Below are positions 35,271-43,624 of a stretch of DNA of 57,917 nt, one piece after another. Numbering within the stretch: position 1 is the first letter of the stretch; the number at the start of each line of letters is the position of its first letter. The stretch covers positions 1 to 57,917 of the forward strand of contig RECE01000238.1 of NCBI GenBank assembly GCA_007694165.1, written 5' to 3'. Made by a program: the position numbers and the translations under genes. The notes beneath the pieces are model-generated. The model ran no database searches and had not been told where the DNA came from. It saw only the letters and a list, made by a program, of their open reading frames with translations. This DNA comes from Bacteroidota bacterium. GTDB taxonomy: Bacteria; Bacteroidota; Bacteroidia; Bacteroidales; UBA7960.

Positions 35271-35406
35271 CGAAAAAAAATCGATGCTATCTAACCCTTA
35301 GGGATTTTTAAAGTTTTCTTTCTGACCCAATTGGGAGGCTTTCCAATGAGTCTTCATGAATACAAAAGCTTAACAAATTCTTATCAATAAATTCATTGCG
35401 ATTTAC

Positions 35407-35414
35407 TACTTTTG
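35407..35414 (+). promoter_or_regulatory. Bacteroidota -7 box (TACTTTTG) for the YitT-family gene
   Basis: Exact TAnnTTTG match 55 bases upstream of the ATG at 35470. No clear -33 TTG at standard spacing. Confidence 0.6.
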
Positions 35415-35469
35415 CATCCCTAAAGAAGAAAACCCACATTATGCCTAACGTTTTTATTGTTAATATATT

Positions 35470-36342
35470 ATGAAGCTAAAAAAATTTCAGTATCCCATTT
35501 GGAGTTCCATAAAGAGCTACTCTATAATTACTCTGGGTTTGTTTATCAATGCACTGGCATGGACGGCCTTCATTTTACCCTCTGAAATAGTTGGAGGCGG
35601 TGTTACAGGATTGAGCGCGCTGGTGTATTATGCAACAGGATTTCCTGTGGGAGTAACATTTTTTCTTATCAATATCGTTTTGATAATCATTGGCATAAAA
35701 AGCCTGGGACTACCTTTTGGCATTCGCACCATATATGGGACTATTGTAATCTCAATTTTTTTAAGTGTTTTGCAGCAATACATTTCCGAGCCATTTGTTT
35801 CTGACCGGTTTATGGCAACCATTATCGGAGGGATGATGGGAGGAGCCAGTGTAGGACTTGTTTTTTCGCAGGGTGGCAGCACCGGGGGTACTGACATTAT
35901 TGCCATGATCATCAACAAATACCGCAACATCAGTCCAGGCAAATTAATTCTTTACATGGATGTATTGATCATCTCCAGTTCTTACCTTCTATTTCAGTCT
36001 GTGGAAATCCTGGTTTATGGATTCGTGTTTATGGCAGTGGCCTCTTATTCTATCGACATGGTGCTGATGGGGCATCGTCAGAGTGTGCAAATGTTTATAT
36101 TTAGCAAAGAGCATGAGCTTATAGCCGAACAAATTGCCAATGAAATAGGGCGAGGCGTAACTCTTATCAATGGCAAGGGATGGTACAGCAAATCAGAAAG
36201 CTGCATCTTAATGGTGGTAGTACGGCGCCATGAAAGCAACCTTATTTTCCGCACCATCAAAAGAATCGATCCGGAAGCTTTTATCTCCATATCCAATGTA
36301 ATGGGTGTATATGGTAAAGGATTCGATCCCATCAGATATTAG
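35470..36342 (+). CDS. YitT family membrane protein (DUF161 + DUF2179)
   Basis: 290 aa, normal for the family. Five to six transmembrane segments fill residues about 15-205. The family glycine motifs are present: LPSEIVGGGVTGLSALVYY, GGMMGGASVGLVFSQGGSTG and GGTDIIAMI. The C-terminal cytoplasmic domain (HELIAEQIANEIGRGVTLIN, GWYSKSESCILMVVVRR, SNVMGVYGKGFDPI) is DUF2179, likely a ligand-binding sensor. Transport or export function of the family is not firmly established. The gene is monocistronic. Confidence 0.88.
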   Translation: MKLKKFQYPIWSSIKSYSIITLGLFINALAWTAFILPSEIVGGGVTGLSALVYYATGFPVGVTFFLINIVLIIIGIKSLGLPFGIRTIYGTIVISIFLSVLQQYISEPFVSDRFMATIIGGMMGGASVGLVFSQGGSTGGTDIIAMIINKYRNISPGKLILYMDVLIISSSYLLFQSVEILVYGFVFMAVASYSIDMVLMGHRQSVQMFIFSKEHELIAEQIANEIGRGVTLINGKGWYSKSESCILMVVVRRHESNLIFRTIKRIDPEAFISISNVMGVYGKGFDPIRY

Positions 36343-36645
36343 TGCCGAAGACAAACATTGTCAACAGGAGCAGGTTTGCATGATAAAAATCAGGCAAACA
36401 ACGAAATGATAAAACTTACAAGAAGCAATAAAAAAAAGACAACTGAAGCTTGTTCCATTTTGTAAAAGATTGGTACATCGATAATTGAGATTAACGAATC
36501 TTTATCAAATTTTGTGCAAAGCATCATTACTTACTGATTGTATGAGTATTGAGAAAACCTGCTGCTTACCAGATTGTAAAAATTAGTTACAAAACCGCAC
36601 ACAACCGTCCAATACTGAACAGATACAATCATGTTTTACCATCCC
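36343..36645. other. Intergenic region without recognised features
   Basis: 303 bp between convergent genes. A TGATTGTA/TACAATCA inverted repeat (about 36535 and 36623) is the only structure noticed. No gene, promoter or clear terminator is seen. Confidence 0.5.
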
Positions 36646-36867
36646 TTAATCAAGCTCCTCCCCTTCCGCTTTCCCTTCTCCTTTTAAAGTATCGGTCTGG
36701 AACATCCTGTTAGCTCTATCAAGCAACTCCCGACGTTCTTTTTCAAGACGCAAACTATCTTCAATTTCTTGTTGACGCCGCTCTTCGGAGGAGGTCCCGC
36801 AGGAGTACATGAGCAGAGAAAGCACAAACACACTTAAAGTTACAATTCTTGTTACCCTGATATTCAT
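36646..36867 (-). CDS. Small lipoprotein, 73 aa
   Basis: Signal peptide with lipobox LLMYSC at about residues 18-23, followed by a highly charged, probably coiled helix (SSEERRQQEIEDSLRLEKER). This layout, a lipid anchor plus a charged helix, is common among small Bacteroidota periplasmic lipoproteins. No function can be named. Single gene. Confidence 0.7.
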   Translation of the reverse strand: MNIRVTRIVTLSVFVLSLLMYSCGTSSEERRQQEIEDSLRLEKERRELLDRANRMFQTDTLKGEGKAEGEELD

Positions 36868-37207
36868 TGTTATATGGAATTTAGATTAGTATGGAAATTC
36901 TGGTTTACAGTTTTGAATAAGAGCTTAACACGATTAAAATAAGAATCATGAGTACAGTATTTCTGAAATAGCCCATCCAGGTAAATATTGGCACTCTCCT
37001 TATTGAGCAATGGGTAAGGGCTGATTTTGGAAATAAATTTCAACAGCGCTTCTGACCGTCAATATACAACATTACCCATACATACTCTTGTGCAAAACAG
37101 AAAGTTTAAAAATACAAAAAAGGCACGAGTATGCCGATTAAAACTTGTTAAAAGCCTCGTTTTTATTTACCTTTGGTGAATATGTTTCATTTTAAAAAAA
37201 AGCACTT
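36868..37207. other. Intergenic region upstream of superoxide dismutase
   Basis: 340 bp between a leftward lipoprotein gene and the rightward dismutase gene. It holds the dismutase promoter (37145-37175). No promoter for the lipoprotein gene matching TAnnTTTG was found, and no other gene is seen. Confidence 0.5.
37145..37175 (+). promoter_or_regulatory. Strong Bacteroidota promoter of superoxide dismutase
   Basis: TTG at 37145-37147, exactly 20 bases, then TACCTTTG at 37168-37175. Both elements and spacing fit the consensus; this is one of the best promoters in the window. The ATG follows 33 bases later. Confidence 0.75.
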
Positions 37208-37783
37208 ATGGCACACATTTTACCGGCTTTACCATATGCATTCAATGCATTAGAGCCAATTATCAGTGAGAAAACCATTGGTTTTCATTATGGGAAACAT
37301 CACCAGACTTACGTTAACAAACTCAATGAGTTAATCGAGGGAACCGGATTTGAAAACAGCAGCCTGGAAGAGATCGTTATGAAATCTGACGGAGTGATTT
37401 TCAACAACGGAGCCCAGGTATGGAACCACACCTTTTACTGGAACTGTCTTTCGCCCAATGGTGGTGGCGAACCTGAAGGAAAGTTGATGGAGGCAATCAA
37501 AGAATCTTTTGGTTCTTTCGACAATTTTAAAAAAGAGTTTGCACAAGCAGCCGCAACACAATTTGGATCCGGCTGGGCATGGTTGGTAAAGAACAAGGAT
37601 GGCAAGATTGAAATTACCAAAACACCCAATGCGGAAAACCCTATGCGCGATGGTAAGACCCCTTTACTAACCTGCGATGTTTGGGAACATGCCTATTATC
37701 TCGATTACCAGAATCGCAGGCCAGATTATGTAACGGAGTTTTGGAAAATTGTTGACTGGAAAAAAGTAACAGAAAGATTCTGA
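37208..37783 (+). CDS. sodB: Superoxide dismutase, Fe/Mn type
   Basis: 191 aa, normal for bacterial FeSOD. It converts superoxide to oxygen and hydrogen peroxide in the cytoplasm. Metal ligands are visible: His in HYGKHHQTYVNKL, His in WNHTFYWNCLSPNGGG, and Asp and His in DVWEHAYYLDYQN. GSGWAWLV and the lack of a signal peptide fit the Fe-type or cambialistic cytoplasmic form; Fe versus Mn cannot be proved by eye. It has its own strong promoter and terminator. Confidence 0.93.
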   Translation: MAHILPALPYAFNALEPIISEKTIGFHYGKHHQTYVNKLNELIEGTGFENSSLEEIVMKSDGVIFNNGAQVWNHTFYWNCLSPNGGGEPEGKLMEAIKESFGSFDNFKKEFAQAAATQFGSGWAWLVKNKDGKIEITKTPNAENPMRDGKTPLLTCDVWEHAYYLDYQNRRPDYVTEFWKIVDWKKVTERF

Positions 37784-37834
37784 TTAAGGCCCAAAGCATT
37801 CGATCCTTCTAAATCGGGACTGTAAAAGGCAACG

Positions 37835-37872
37835 GCAGATGCAAAAAAATGTTTTTTTTGCATCTGCTTTAT
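37835..37872 (+). terminator. Terminator of superoxide dismutase gene
   Basis: GCAGATGCAAAAAAA pairs with TTTTTTTGCATCTGC around a short loop, followed by TTTATT. It lies 50-90 bases after the dismutase stop. Confidence 0.8.
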
Positions 37873-37944
37873 TATTTACACACATTGTTTCACCCGGATG
37901 AAAATTGCCTCCATACATTCTCGTTATGTATAAAATCCGGCCAC

Positions 37945-38058
37945 AAAAAAAAACCGGCTGGTAACCACACCAACCGGTTCAATCCACAATTAAATAACCA
38001 CAAAAACTAATACACTGTAAAACCAATAAAACTATTGGTCTATTAATGTTTGTTTGCC
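37945..38058 (-). ncRNA. Candidate small RNA (about 114 nt)
   Basis: On the minus strand a perfect -7 box (TACTTTTG, 38073-38066) is followed, about 105 bases on, by a strong terminator: AACCGGTTGGT pairing with ACCAGCCGGTT then a run of nine T (37979-37945). No ATG or plausible frame lies between. An internal hairpin ACCAATA/TATTGGT (38022-38039) is also present. No minus-strand gene otherwise explains this terminator, so a stand-alone RNA is the simplest reading. It lies between sodB and the kinase gene. No match to a known RNA family was recognised; start and end are estimated. Confidence 0.5.
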
Positions 38059-38065
38059 TTAACAA

Positions 38066-38073
38066 CAAAAGTA
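38066..38073 (-). promoter_or_regulatory. Bacteroidota -7 box (TACTTTTG) of the candidate small RNA
   Basis: Exact TAnnTTTG on the minus strand. A TTG lies upstream at 38098-38100 but the spacing is 24 bases, longer than the usual 19-21. Confidence 0.5.
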
Positions 38074-38300
38074 TCGGAAATTACTTATATGCACATCCAA
38101 AAAACGTTAATTGAAGTTAATTCAGTTTAACATGTTGCAACGGTCAATATAAACATCGCAAAATCAACCACTTGAGAAAGATGCTGAAAATAAAGGTAAA
38201 ATATCGCATTAAACTATGTTAAAAACTGAACATAAGCCTCTTAGAGTTTGTAATTTTAGCAACTTCAACCAAATGTAACCTGACTTGTATAACACTGTTC

Positions 38301-39899
38301 ATGAAGAAAAATGTCATCATATTCGTCATAGTAGTCATCACCATCTCTTTGGTTGGGCTTATCGGCATTCAGCTTTATTGGATCAGCAATGCACTTGCGG
38401 TAAAGGAGACCAATTTCAACAGGGGAGTAAGTGAGGCCATTACCACAGCCGTATACAAGTACAATAAACTTGAGATGGCCAATGCCATTGTAAGAAAGCA
38501 AGAACAAGACCGACAAGTCAACAGGTTTTTCAGCGCATTGGACTCTATAAACCGTGAATACTACAGAGATGTTCTAAAGGCTGTCAATTCGGAAAATCAT
38601 GCTATAGATGATTTGCTTTCCGGATGGCAGGGAGATCCATTTAGTCCTCATTCTGATATTTACGGCAGAGGCACTCCTCAACATTACGACACGGTGTATA
38701 ACCATCACGAACAAAGAAATTCCCGTCAGAAAGGTTATGCTACAAATCAGCGACTGGCAGGAAATTATGATCCTTTCCTGGAGTTTTTTCAAAGAACTCA
38801 GATCGTCAATGAGATTTTTGATGATTTGTTTTCCAACAACTTTCTTTTGAGCTCTTCTTCTGAGGCCAGCCGAATGACCCTGGATTCGCTTATTAAAACA
38901 GAACTTGAAATGAAAGGGATTAAAATACCCTTTGAGTTTGGCATATATGACTATAATAAAAATATTTTATTGGCTGAGAGAACCGGCGGATATACAAGAG
39001 AGCTGATGGAGTCAAACTACATTTATAGCCTTTATCCTAATGTACTTTTTGCCAACCCGGAATTTTTGCTGTTGCATTTTCCCAATCAAAAAACCTATCT
39101 GCTGACCCAGATGAATATAATGTCGGCCATCTCTACCATCTTTATTCTGGTCATTATTAGTTCATTTACTTACACAATTATTACGATTTTTCGTCAAAAG
39201 AAATTATCTTTGATAAAAAATGACTTCATTAACAATATGACTCATGAGTTAAAAACGCCTATTTCTACCATTTCGCTTGCTTGCCAGGCACTTAGAGACA
39301 AAGACGTTCAAAAATCTGAAACATTGTATCAAAACTATATCAATGTAATAAATGAAGAAAACGAACGGCTGGGAATGATGGCAGAAAAAGTATTGCAAAC
39401 AGCACAATTAGAAAAGGGCAAGTTGCGTTTAAACAAAATAGGTTTTAATTTGCATGATGTTATTGAAGATGCCATAAAGAAAATCGATCTTCAGTTAAAG
39501 TCAAGACATGGAAAGATATCCACTCAGCTGGCAGCCGAATTTAGCTTTGTGGAGGCCGACAAGGTACATTTGGTCAATGTTATTTTTAACCTGCTTGACA
39601 ATGCCATAAAATACTCGCATGAAAGCCCGGAAATAAAAATCTCTACGGAGAATGTGAACAAGGGCATATTGATTCATGTTAGTGATAAAGGAATGGGTAT
39701 AAGCAAAGTAAATCAAAGTAAGGTTTTCGATACTTTATACCGAATTTCCACAGGAAATGTGCATAATGTGAAAGGTTTTGGGCTCGGCTTGAGTTACGTA
39801 AAAACAATAGTAGAGCTGCACGGCGGACATATCAACCTGGAAAGTGAAATCAGAAAAGGATCAACTTTCAGTGTATTTATACCTTTCGGGTTTGAATAG
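38301..39899 (+). CDS. rprX: Sensor histidine kinase, RprX-like
   Basis: 532 aa inner-membrane kinase. TM1 at about residues 7-27 and TM2 at about 275-297 enclose a periplasmic sensor region of about 245 residues with no recognised domain. The HisKA box has the phospho-acceptor H315 (NNMTHELKTPISTISL). The ATP-binding domain shows N (NVIFNLLDNAIKYS), G1 (DKGMGISK) and G2 (GFGLGLSYVKTIVELHGG) boxes. It is followed 43 bases later by its response regulator. The pair resembles Bacteroides RprX/RprY; the gene symbol rests on that resemblance. Confidence 0.8.
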   Translation: MKKNVIIFVIVVITISLVGLIGIQLYWISNALAVKETNFNRGVSEAITTAVYKYNKLEMANAIVRKQEQDRQVNRFFSALDSINREYYRDVLKAVNSENHAIDDLLSGWQGDPFSPHSDIYGRGTPQHYDTVYNHHEQRNSRQKGYATNQRLAGNYDPFLEFFQRTQIVNEIFDDLFSNNFLLSSSSEASRMTLDSLIKTELEMKGIKIPFEFGIYDYNKNILLAERTGGYTRELMESNYIYSLYPNVLFANPEFLLLHFPNQKTYLLTQMNIMSAISTIFILVIISSFTYTIITIFRQKKLSLIKNDFINNMTHELKTPISTISLACQALRDKDVQKSETLYQNYINVINEENERLGMMAEKVLQTAQLEKGKLRLNKIGFNLHDVIEDAIKKIDLQLKSRHGKISTQLAAEFSFVEADKVHLVNVIFNLLDNAIKYSHESPEIKISTENVNKGILIHVSDKGMGISKVNQSKVFDTLYRISTGNVHNVKGFGLGLSYVKTIVELHGGHINLESEIRKGSTFSVFIPFGFE

Positions 39900-39929
39900 T
39901 AGCATCTTAGAAAAATGAACAATAACTTT

Positions 39930-39935
39930 AGGAGG
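39930..39935 (+). promoter_or_regulatory. AGGAGG ribosome-binding site of the response regulator
   Basis: A perfect AGGAGG lies 7 bases before the ATG at 39943. Most other genes in this window lack a Shine-Dalgarno sequence, as usual in Bacteroidota, so this full-length site is exceptional here. Confidence 0.55.
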
Positions 39936-39942
39936 TTTTATA

Positions 39943-40659
39943 ATGGAGAATAAGAAAATTAAAATTTTACTTGCAGAAGATGATCCCAACCTGGGAACCA
40001 TTCTTAAAGCTTTTCTGGAAGCCAAAGGCTTTCCGGCAAAACTGGCAGTAAACGGAGTTGAAGCTCAAAATATGTTTTTGAAAGAATCTTTTGATTTCTG
40101 CATTTTTGATGTAATGATGCCCGAAAAAGATGGATTTACTCTGGCGAAAGACATACGCAAAATCGACAAAAAAGTCCCTATCCTTTTCCTTACTGCTAAA
40201 ACTATGCAGGAGGATATTATTGAAGGACTAAAAATCGGTGCTGATGACTACCTCACCAAGCCTTTCAGCATGGAGGAGCTACTGCTGCGTATCAACGCTA
40301 TTATAAGGCGTGCCAACCTTGACGATGCATCCAACTCGCAAAAAACATTCTTTCATATCGGAGATTACACCTTTGATTTTTCTCGTCAGATTCTGGCATT
40401 TAAAGGCGAGGAGCAAAAGCTTACTTCCAAAGAAGCTCAGCTGCTGAAAATGTTATGCGACTTTACCAATGAGGTGCTCGACAGATCGCTGGCACTGAAA
40501 AAGATTTGGCTCGACGACAACTATTTCAATGCGCGCAGTATGGACGTTTACATTGCAAAACTCAGAAAGTATCTCAAAAGAGATTCCAATGTGGAGCTGC
40601 TCAATGTGCATGGAAAAGGGTTCAAGCTCATTGTTAATGAAAATACCAATGTAGGTTAA
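39943..40659 (+). CDS. rprY: Response regulator, OmpR/RprY-like
   Basis: 238 aa. Receiver domain residues 1-120: acidic pair ED (LLAEDDPNL), phospho-acceptor D56 (FDVMMPEKDG), Thr in LTAKT and Lys in DYLTKPFSMEELL. A winged-helix DNA-binding domain of OmpR type follows (KLTSKEAQLLKML, RSMDVYIAKLRKYLK, VHGKGFKLI). It is phosphorylated by the upstream kinase and binds DNA; targets are not visible. The N-terminal wording closely matches Bacteroides RprY. A long hairpin follows the gene. Confidence 0.85.
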   Translation: MENKKIKILLAEDDPNLGTILKAFLEAKGFPAKLAVNGVEAQNMFLKESFDFCIFDVMMPEKDGFTLAKDIRKIDKKVPILFLTAKTMQEDIIEGLKIGADDYLTKPFSMEELLLRINAIIRRANLDDASNSQKTFFHIGDYTFDFSRQILAFKGEEQKLTSKEAQLLKMLCDFTNEVLDRSLALKKIWLDDNYFNARSMDVYIAKLRKYLKRDSNVELLNVHGKGFKLIVNENTNVG

Positions 40660-40702
40660 TCCGCAACTTAACCGGAAGGGCCCCGCCCTTCTGTTATGAT
40701 AC

Positions 40703-40746
40703 AATGGGTTATAATGTGATGAATAATCATGTTATAACCCATTCTT
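40703..40746 (+). terminator. Hairpin terminator downstream of the two-component operon
   Basis: A perfect 12-bp inverted repeat AATGGGTTATAA (40703-40714) / TTATAACCCATT (40732-40743) with a further TGAT/ATCA inner pair, followed by a T-rich tail. A GC-rich GAAGGGC/GCCCTTC stem lies just before it (40672-40692). Confidence 0.65.
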
Positions 40747-40904
40747 ATTTCAAGATACCACCCTCAACTTCCATTCTTATGAGAATTGCTCACTTTTCAA
40801 TATCATTTCAAAAGAGGTTGTGTTAATCGCTGCATCAGGGATGAATCATGCCAAATGTATGTATTCGGCTTCACCCGAATAAAATTGATTTAAGTGATTG
40901 GTTA

Positions 40905-40976
40905 AATGGAACTTGCATGATTGAGACTATTCATTTCCTTTTGAGTGCTCGGTGCCCAGGCAAATTTCATCAGAAA
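40905..40976. repeat. Palindromic dispersed repeat, copy 2
   Basis: Shares AATGGAACTTGCATGA, TTCATTTCCTTTT and a degenerate GCAA.TTTC.T.AGAAA right arm with the element at 17107-17169. Its right arm pairs less well, so this copy is degraded. It lies just upstream of the suf -33 element. Confidence 0.6.
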
Positions 40977-40992
40977 ACAGTTGTGTGTTTTC

Positions 40993-41024
40993 TTGTGAAA
41001 TGTACAAGGTCTTTAGTATATTTG
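40993..41024 (+). promoter_or_regulatory. Bacteroidota promoter of the suf operon
   Basis: TTG at 40993-40995, 21 bases, then TATATTTG at 41017-41024. Leader to the sufB ATG is about 90 bases. No IscR-type site was recognised. Confidence 0.65.
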
Positions 41025-41119
41025 CACTCTAATTTAAAATCATTCTAAATAAAAATAATGCCCCCCAACATTATACGCAGTTTGTTGTTGGTGCTTACAC
41101 ACATAAACCACAATTGCCC

Positions 41120-42571
41120 ATGGCAGAAGATAAAAGCAATGACATACTAGACGAGGTAACCCAGAGTGAATACAAGTATGGGTTTTACACGGATATTGAA
41201 ATGGATCAGGCACCCAAAGGCCTTACAGAGGATACCATTCAATTTATATCCGCCAAAAAGAAGGAGCCTGAGTTTATGCTTGAATACAGGTTGAAGGCTT
41301 TTCGTCACTGGCTGACACTCAAAGAGCCCAAGTGGGCCCACATACACTATCCACCTATAGATTTTCAGGATATCATATATTATTCGGCGCCCAAAAAGAA
41401 ACCACAATACGAGAGCCTTGACGAGGTGGACCCCGAACTGCTGGAAACCTTCGCAAAGCTGGGCATTCCGCTTAATGAGCAGAAACAACTGGCAGGAGTT
41501 GCCGTAGATGCAGTAATGGACAGTGTTTCGGTAGCCACAACCTTTCGCAGTACGCTGGAAGAAAAGGGTATCATCTTTTGTTCTTTCAGTGAAGCGGTTC
41601 AAAAACATCCAGAGCTTATTAAAAAGCATATGGGGTCAGTTGTACCCTATACTGACAACTACTACGCAGCCCTCAATTCAGCCGTATTCAGTGATGGATC
41701 TTTCTGCTACATTCCCAAAGGGGTAAGATGCCCGCTGGAACTGTCCACCTATTTCCGCATCAATGCCGCCAATACAGGGCAGTTTGAAAGAACCCTGATT
41801 GTAGCCGAAGAAGGCAGTTATGTGAGCTACATGGAAGGATGTACAGCGCCAATGCGCGATACAAACCAGCTTCACGCTGCCATTGTAGAGATTATTGCCA
41901 AAAAAGATGCTGTTGTAAAATATGCCACCGTACAAAACTGGTGGCCGGGAGACAAAAAAGGCAAAGGTGGAGTGTACAACTTTGTAACCAAGCGAGGTAT
42001 CTGCGAAGGAGACAACTCTAAAATTTCCTGGACACAGGTCGAAACCGGCTCTGCAATCACGTGGAAATATCCCAGCGTAGTGCTTTTGGGAAATAATACC
42101 ATTGGAGAGTTTTATTCTGTAGCCGTTACCAATAATATGCAACAGGCTGATACCGGAACAAAAATGATCCACCTGGGAAACAATACCAGGAGCACAATCA
42201 TTTCCAAAGGCATTTCAGCCGGACGTAGCAACAACAGCTATCGCGGCCTTGTCAAAACCACCCGCAATGCCCAAAATGCCAGGAACTTCTCCCAGTGCGA
42301 TTCATTGCTGCTGGGTGATCAGTGCGGTGCTCATACATTTCCCTATGTTGAGGTAGGAAACCGATCATCCATAGTGGAACATGAAGCAACTACCAGCAAA
42401 ATATCTGACGATCAACTTTTCTATTGCCTGCAAAGGGGAATCGATCTGGAAGGTGCCATTGGGCTTATTGTCAACGGCTACGCTAAAGAGGTCTTAAGCA
42501 AGCTCCCCATGGAATTTGCCGTAGAAGCCCAAAAACTATTATCCATAAGCCTGGAAGGAAGTGTAGGTTAA
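41120..42571 (+). CDS. sufB: SufB, Fe-S cluster scaffold subunit
   Basis: 483 aa from the ATG at 41120 (a TTG two codons earlier is unlikely). SufB forms the SufBC2D complex on which Fe-S clusters are assembled in the cytoplasm. Recognisable blocks are DVEP-like [34 protein letters not shown]-like [36 protein letters not shown] and [18 protein letters not shown]. It is first in the operon, followed by a small unknown gene, sufC, sufD and sufS. Confidence 0.93.
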   Translation: MAEDKSNDILDEVTQSEYKYGFYTDIEMDQAPKGLTEDTIQFISAKKKEPEFMLEYRLKAFRHWLTLKEPKWAHIHYPPIDFQDIIYYSAPKKKPQYESLDEVDPELLETFAKLGIPLNEQKQLAGVAVDAVMDSVSVATTFRSTLEEKGIIFCSFSEAVQKHPELIKKHMGSVVPYTDNYYAALNSAVFSDGSFCYIPKGVRCPLELSTYFRINAANTGQFERTLIVAEEGSYVSYMEGCTAPMRDTNQLHAAIVEIIAKKDAVVKYATVQNWWPGDKKGKGGVYNFVTKRGICEGDNSKISWTQVETGSAITWKYPSVVLLGNNTIGEFYSVAVTNNMQQADTGTKMIHLGNNTRSTIISKGISAGRSNNSYRGLVKTTRNAQNARNFSQCDSLLLGDQCGAHTFPYVEVGNRSSIVEHEATTSKISDDQLFYCLQRGIDLEGAIGLIVNGYAKEVLSKLPMEFAVEAQKLLSISLEGSVG

Positions 42572-42603
42572 CTAATACAAACCAATTAATAAAGCTTTAC
42601 AAT

Positions 42604-42837
42604 ATGAAATCAATAGCCTTTAAATCACAAATTGAAAACAATAAAATTCCGATCCCAACCAAGCATTTTGCTGACCTTAAGGATATGAATCTGAAAGATG
42701 TCAGGGTAATTGTATTGATAGAAGAACTGGAGGAGTTTGACGATTCTGCATTCAATGAATTTGCCCAACAGTTTTTCAAGAAATATTCATCCAACCTCGA
42801 GCGGATAAAAAGCATGATCGATAACGGTAAAGTATAA
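42604..42837 (+). CDS. Small conserved-type protein inside the suf operon (77 aa)
   Basis: MKSIAFKSQIENNKIPIPTK at the start and the VRVIVLIEELEEFDDS segment resemble the short AbrB/antitoxin-like proteins that often pair with RelE-type toxins, but no toxin gene follows. It sits 32 bp after sufB and 5 bp before sufC, so it is co-transcribed. The tail FFKKYSSNLERIKSMIDNGK is helical. It has no cysteines, so it is unlikely to carry a cluster. Function unknown; a regulatory or remnant antitoxin role is inference. Confidence 0.65.
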   Translation: MKSIAFKSQIENNKIPIPTKHFADLKDMNLKDVRVIVLIEELEEFDDSAFNEFAQQFFKKYSSNLERIKSMIDNGKV

Positions 42838-42842
42838 AAACC

Positions 42843-43607
42843 ATGTTAAGTATAAAAAACCTTTCGGTTTCCATTTATGGAAAACCCATATTAAAAAATT
42901 TCAATTTAGAAGTAAATGCCGGGGAGGTCCATGCGATAATGGGTCCCAATGGAACCGGCAAAAGCACCCTGGCATCTGTAATTGCAGGCAGGGATATGTT
43001 TGATATTGATGAAGGCCAGATAACCTACATGGGCAAGGACTTGCTTGACATGGAGCCTGAAATCCGTGCCCGCGAAGGGATTTTTCTTGGGTTTCAATAT
43101 CCGGTAGAAATTCCCGGTGTAAGCATGGCCAACTTTTTGCGCACCGCCATCAATGAAAGAAGGAAATATCATGATCTGGACCCTCTGAGTGGAGCAGAAT
43201 TCCTGAAGCTTATGGAAGAGCGGAAGAAGCTTGTAGAGATTCATTCCAAACTTACCAACAGATCGGTGAATGAAGGATTTTCAGGAGGTGAAAAGAAAAA
43301 GAATGAAATTTTCCAGATGGCCATGCTTGAGCCAAAGCTTGCCATCCTTGATGAAACCGACTCAGGACTGGATATTGATGCACTGAAAGTTGTTGCCAAC
43401 GGAGTAAACAAACTCAGAAAACCTGAAAACGCAACCATTGTAATCACGCACTATCAGCGTCTGCTCGAACACATTGTCCCTGACTTTGTGCATGTTCTCT
43501 TTGATGGGCGTATTGTAAAAAGCGGAGGAAAAGAATTGGCCCTGGAGCTGGAAGAGAAGGGATATGAATGGATTAGAAAAGAAGCGGGAATTGAAGAACC
43601 CATGTAA
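42843..43607 (+). CDS. sufC: SufC, ATPase of the Fe-S assembly complex
   Basis: 254 aa ABC-type ATPase that powers SufBC2D. Walker A GPNGTGKST, the Q-loop region FLGFQYPVEIPGV, signature GFSGGEKKKNEI and Walker B LAILDETDSGLD are all present. It lacks a membrane partner, as expected for SufC. The gene is close to its neighbours (5 bp from the small gene, 17 bp to sufD). Confidence 0.95.
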   Translation: MLSIKNLSVSIYGKPILKNFNLEVNAGEVHAIMGPNGTGKSTLASVIAGRDMFDIDEGQITYMGKDLLDMEPEIRAREGIFLGFQYPVEIPGVSMANFLRTAINERRKYHDLDPLSGAEFLKLMEERKKLVEIHSKLTNRSVNEGFSGGEKKKNEIFQMAMLEPKLAILDETDSGLDIDALKVVANGVNKLRKPENATIVITHYQRLLEHIVPDFVHVLFDGRIVKSGGKELALELEEKGYEWIRKEAGIEEPM

Positions 43608-43624
43608 CAACAAACATTTAGAAA

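Larger units (their letters stand above)
40660..41119. other. Intergenic region between rprY-like gene and suf operon
   Basis: The 460-bp gap holds the terminator (40703-40746), a small TATTCGG/CCGAATA hairpin at 40862-40881, the second copy of the dispersed repeat (40905-40976) and the suf promoter (40993-41024). No coding sequence is supported; a 66-codon frame here overlaps the repeat and promoter. Confidence 0.6.

Noticed and set aside
37970-37985. GGTTCAATCC as a tRNA T-arm
   Set aside because: There is no acceptor, D or anticodon arm around it; it belongs to the terminator hairpin of the small RNA candidate.
40848-41048. 66-codon frame upstream of sufB
   Set aside because: It covers the dispersed repeat and the suf promoter and has no domain.
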